A stretch of 7,895 nucleotides of DNA, taken from assembly GCA_905193085.1 (NCBI GenBank), contig CAJJNI010000111.1, positions 1 through 7,895 on the forward strand, in the 5' to 3' direction. The translations under genes were made by a program, and so were the position numbers. The notes under the pieces were generated by a model that was not told the origin of the DNA, searched no databases, and saw only the letters and a list, made by a program, of their open reading frames with translations. This stretch comes from an uncultured Lachnospiraceae bacterium (GTDB lineage Bacteria; Bacillota; Clostridia; Lachnospirales; Lachnospiraceae). Of this stretch, positions 7,326 to 7,895 are shown in pieces (the stretch's first letter is position 1; each line of letters opens with the position of its first letter).

Positions 7326-7696
7326 ACTTTTCTCTCCTTTTCTAAAACATTGCTTATGCGTGCTGTTAAGTCTTCTTTCGTGTGACCAAGATATGATAAC
7401 TCAAGAACTATCTCGCCAAATTTTGTCAACAGCTCAGTTTCCCTTTTGGTATCAATATCCTTCATCGGTGCTGCAAAAGAACCTTTACCGGGAATAGTAT
7501 ATATATATCCATCATTTTCCAGTTCATGATATGCTCTGCTTATTGTATTTGGATTAATGGCAAGACTTGTTGAAATTTCCCTTATTGAGGGTAACTTTTC
7601 GTCTTCTTTAATTACACCAGAGACGATATGTTTTCGCAGCTGTTCCTTTATTTGTTCATATATTGGTCTGTTGTCTCTGTAATCCAGTTCAATCAT
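7322..7696 (-). CDS. GntR-family transcriptional regulator, YtrA subfamily
   Basis: This 124-residue DNA-binding protein is probably the repressor of its own operon. Residues 11-76 form the GntR winged helix-turn-helix: PIYEQIKEQLRKHI, then LPSIREISTSLAINPNTISRAY as recognition region, then the wing DGYIYTIPGKGSF. Only about 45 residues follow, which is the short all-helical tail typical of YtrA-type regulators and too small for a FadR, HutC or MocR effector domain. Members of this subfamily usually sit next to ABC transporter genes and repress them, as here. The start is supported by AAGGAGGT (7702-7709) five bases upstream. The first gene of the operon overlaps the ATPase gene by four bases. 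The palindrome over its promoter is the expected binding site. The inducer cannot be read from the sequence. Confidence 0.93.
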   Translation of the reverse strand: MIELDYRDNRPIYEQIKEQLRKHIVSGVIKEDEKLPSIREISTSLAINPNTISRAYHELENDGYIYTIPGKGSFAAPMKDIDTKRETELLTKFGEIVLELSYLGHTKEDLTARISNVLEKERKV

Positions 7697-7720
7697 GGCG
7701 TACCTCCTTCCTTACAATAC

Positions 7721-7749
7721 TAACTGTATTAAATGACTTAATACAGTTA
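7721..7749. promoter_or_regulatory. Palindromic operator, probable GntR (YtrA-type) binding site
   Basis: A perfect inverted repeat of 12-base arms (TAACTGTATTAA and TTAATACAGTTA) around the 5-base spacer ATGAC. It overlaps the -10 element of the operon promoter and extends across the expected transcription start, toward the ribosome binding site. Binding of a dimeric repressor there would block RNA polymerase. The identity of the binding protein is inferred from position and from the autoregulation common in this family. Confidence 0.82.
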
Positions 7750-7774
7750 TAGTACACTTGACGTTATTTGTCAA
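7746..7774 (-). promoter_or_regulatory. Sigma-A-type promoter of the four-gene operon
   Basis: Reading the minus strand, TTGACA (7769-7774, perfect -35) is followed after 17 bases by TATAAC (7746-7751, five of six -10 matches). The predicted start is near 7739-7740, leaving a leader of roughly 43 bases before the repressor ATG. No other convincing promoter is seen inside the operon, and all internal gene junctions overlap. Confidence 0.82.
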
Positions 7775-7775
7775 G
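7757..7775. promoter_or_regulatory. Short palindrome over the -35 region
   Basis: CTTGAC (7757-7762) and GTCAAG (7770-7775) form a perfect 6-base inverted repeat with a 7-base spacer. The second arm contains most of the -35 hexamer. It could be a second regulator site or may simply reflect the -35 sequence meeting a chance complement. Confidence 0.35.
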
Positions 7776-7783
7776 AGTAATAT

Positions 7784-7812
7784 TTGCATAACAATAAATA
7801 TTGCATTATAAT
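7784..7812 (+). promoter_or_regulatory. Possible rightward promoter facing the window edge
   Basis: TTGCAT (7784-7789, weak -35, three of six matches), a 17-base spacer and a perfect TATAAT (7807-7812) on the plus strand, divergent from the operon promoter. The region is AT-rich, so chance is a real alternative. Any transcript would start inside the palindromic element that follows. Confidence 0.3.
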
Positions 7813-7895
7813 GATGCCAGGGTCAAAAAGCCTTTTACCCACATGAGCTTGCTCATATGTGGGTGAAAGGCTTTGGGACTCGCCCCGCAGGCATC
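7813..7895. repeat. 83-base palindromic element with GATGCC/GGCATC ends
   Basis: A 6-base perfect inverted repeat (GATGCC 7813-7818, GGCATC 7890-7895) bounds a long imperfect hairpin. Arms 7827-7848 and 7851-7874 pair over about 21 base pairs, with one G-U wobble (7836/7865), a 2-base bulge and a CTTG loop. The outer part (7875-7889) is GC-rich, unlike its surroundings. On the minus strand the stem is followed by TTTTT, so it could end transcription of a gene entering from beyond the right edge. On the plus strand there is no T-tract. It could be a small non-autonomous mobile repeat, a terminator or a structured RNA. The window stops exactly at its end, so its true boundary is not certain. 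Confidence 0.6.

Noticed and set aside
6718..7497. Plus-strand open frames of 72 to 103 residues opposite the ATPase and GntR genes
   Set aside because: They lie antisense to well-supported genes with clear motifs, resemble no family and have no supporting ribosome binding site that I could identify.

Overview
The window looks like a piece of an AT-rich, low-GC Firmicute genome, most likely a gut or rumen Clostridia member of the Lachnospiraceae/Ruminococcaceae type. The basis is strong AGGAGG-type ribosome binding sites, AT-rich coding sequence, a secreted BspA-like leucine-rich-repeat protein carrying a dockerin, and a YtrA-type GntR/ABC cassette. The taxon is an inference, because no rRNA or other marker is present.

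Left region (1-1912, + strand): the 3' part of a gene for a large surface or secreted protein. In order it has BspA-type leucine-rich repeats arranged in a higher-order repeat, an InlB-type B-repeat, a fibronectin type III domain, an acidic Pro/Thr linker and a C-terminal type I dockerin. The 5' end lies outside the window. A strong, probably bidirectional hairpin terminator (2043-2096) separates it from the convergent block.

Middle and right region (2095-7696, all - strand, read from right to left): one tightly packed operon of four overlapping genes. They are a YtrA-type GntR repressor, an ABC transporter ATPase, a polytopic ABC permease with a large soluble C-terminal domain, and an N6-adenine DNA methyltransferase with an N-terminal helix-turn-helix and a TaqI-like target-recognition domain. 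The overlaps are 4, 26 and 41 bases. In front of the operon is a near-consensus promoter (TTGACA-17-TATAAC) whose -10 lies inside a perfect 12+12 palindrome, the likely autorepression operator. The expected logic is that the GntR protein represses the cassette until an inducer, perhaps cell-envelope stress or an effector, releases it. The unusual point is that the DNA methyltransferase is wired into the same switch.

The methyltransferase is itself odd. It has no recognisable nuclease, four in-frame 63-bp tandem repeats, and an asparagine-rich insert between the catalytic and recognition domains.

Right end (7776-7895): no gene is seen. It holds an AT-rich stretch with a possible rightward promoter, followed by an 83-base GC-richer imperfect palindrome bounded by GATGCC/GGCATC and running exactly to the window edge. 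It may be a mobile repeat, a terminator of a gene beyond the edge, or a structured RNA.
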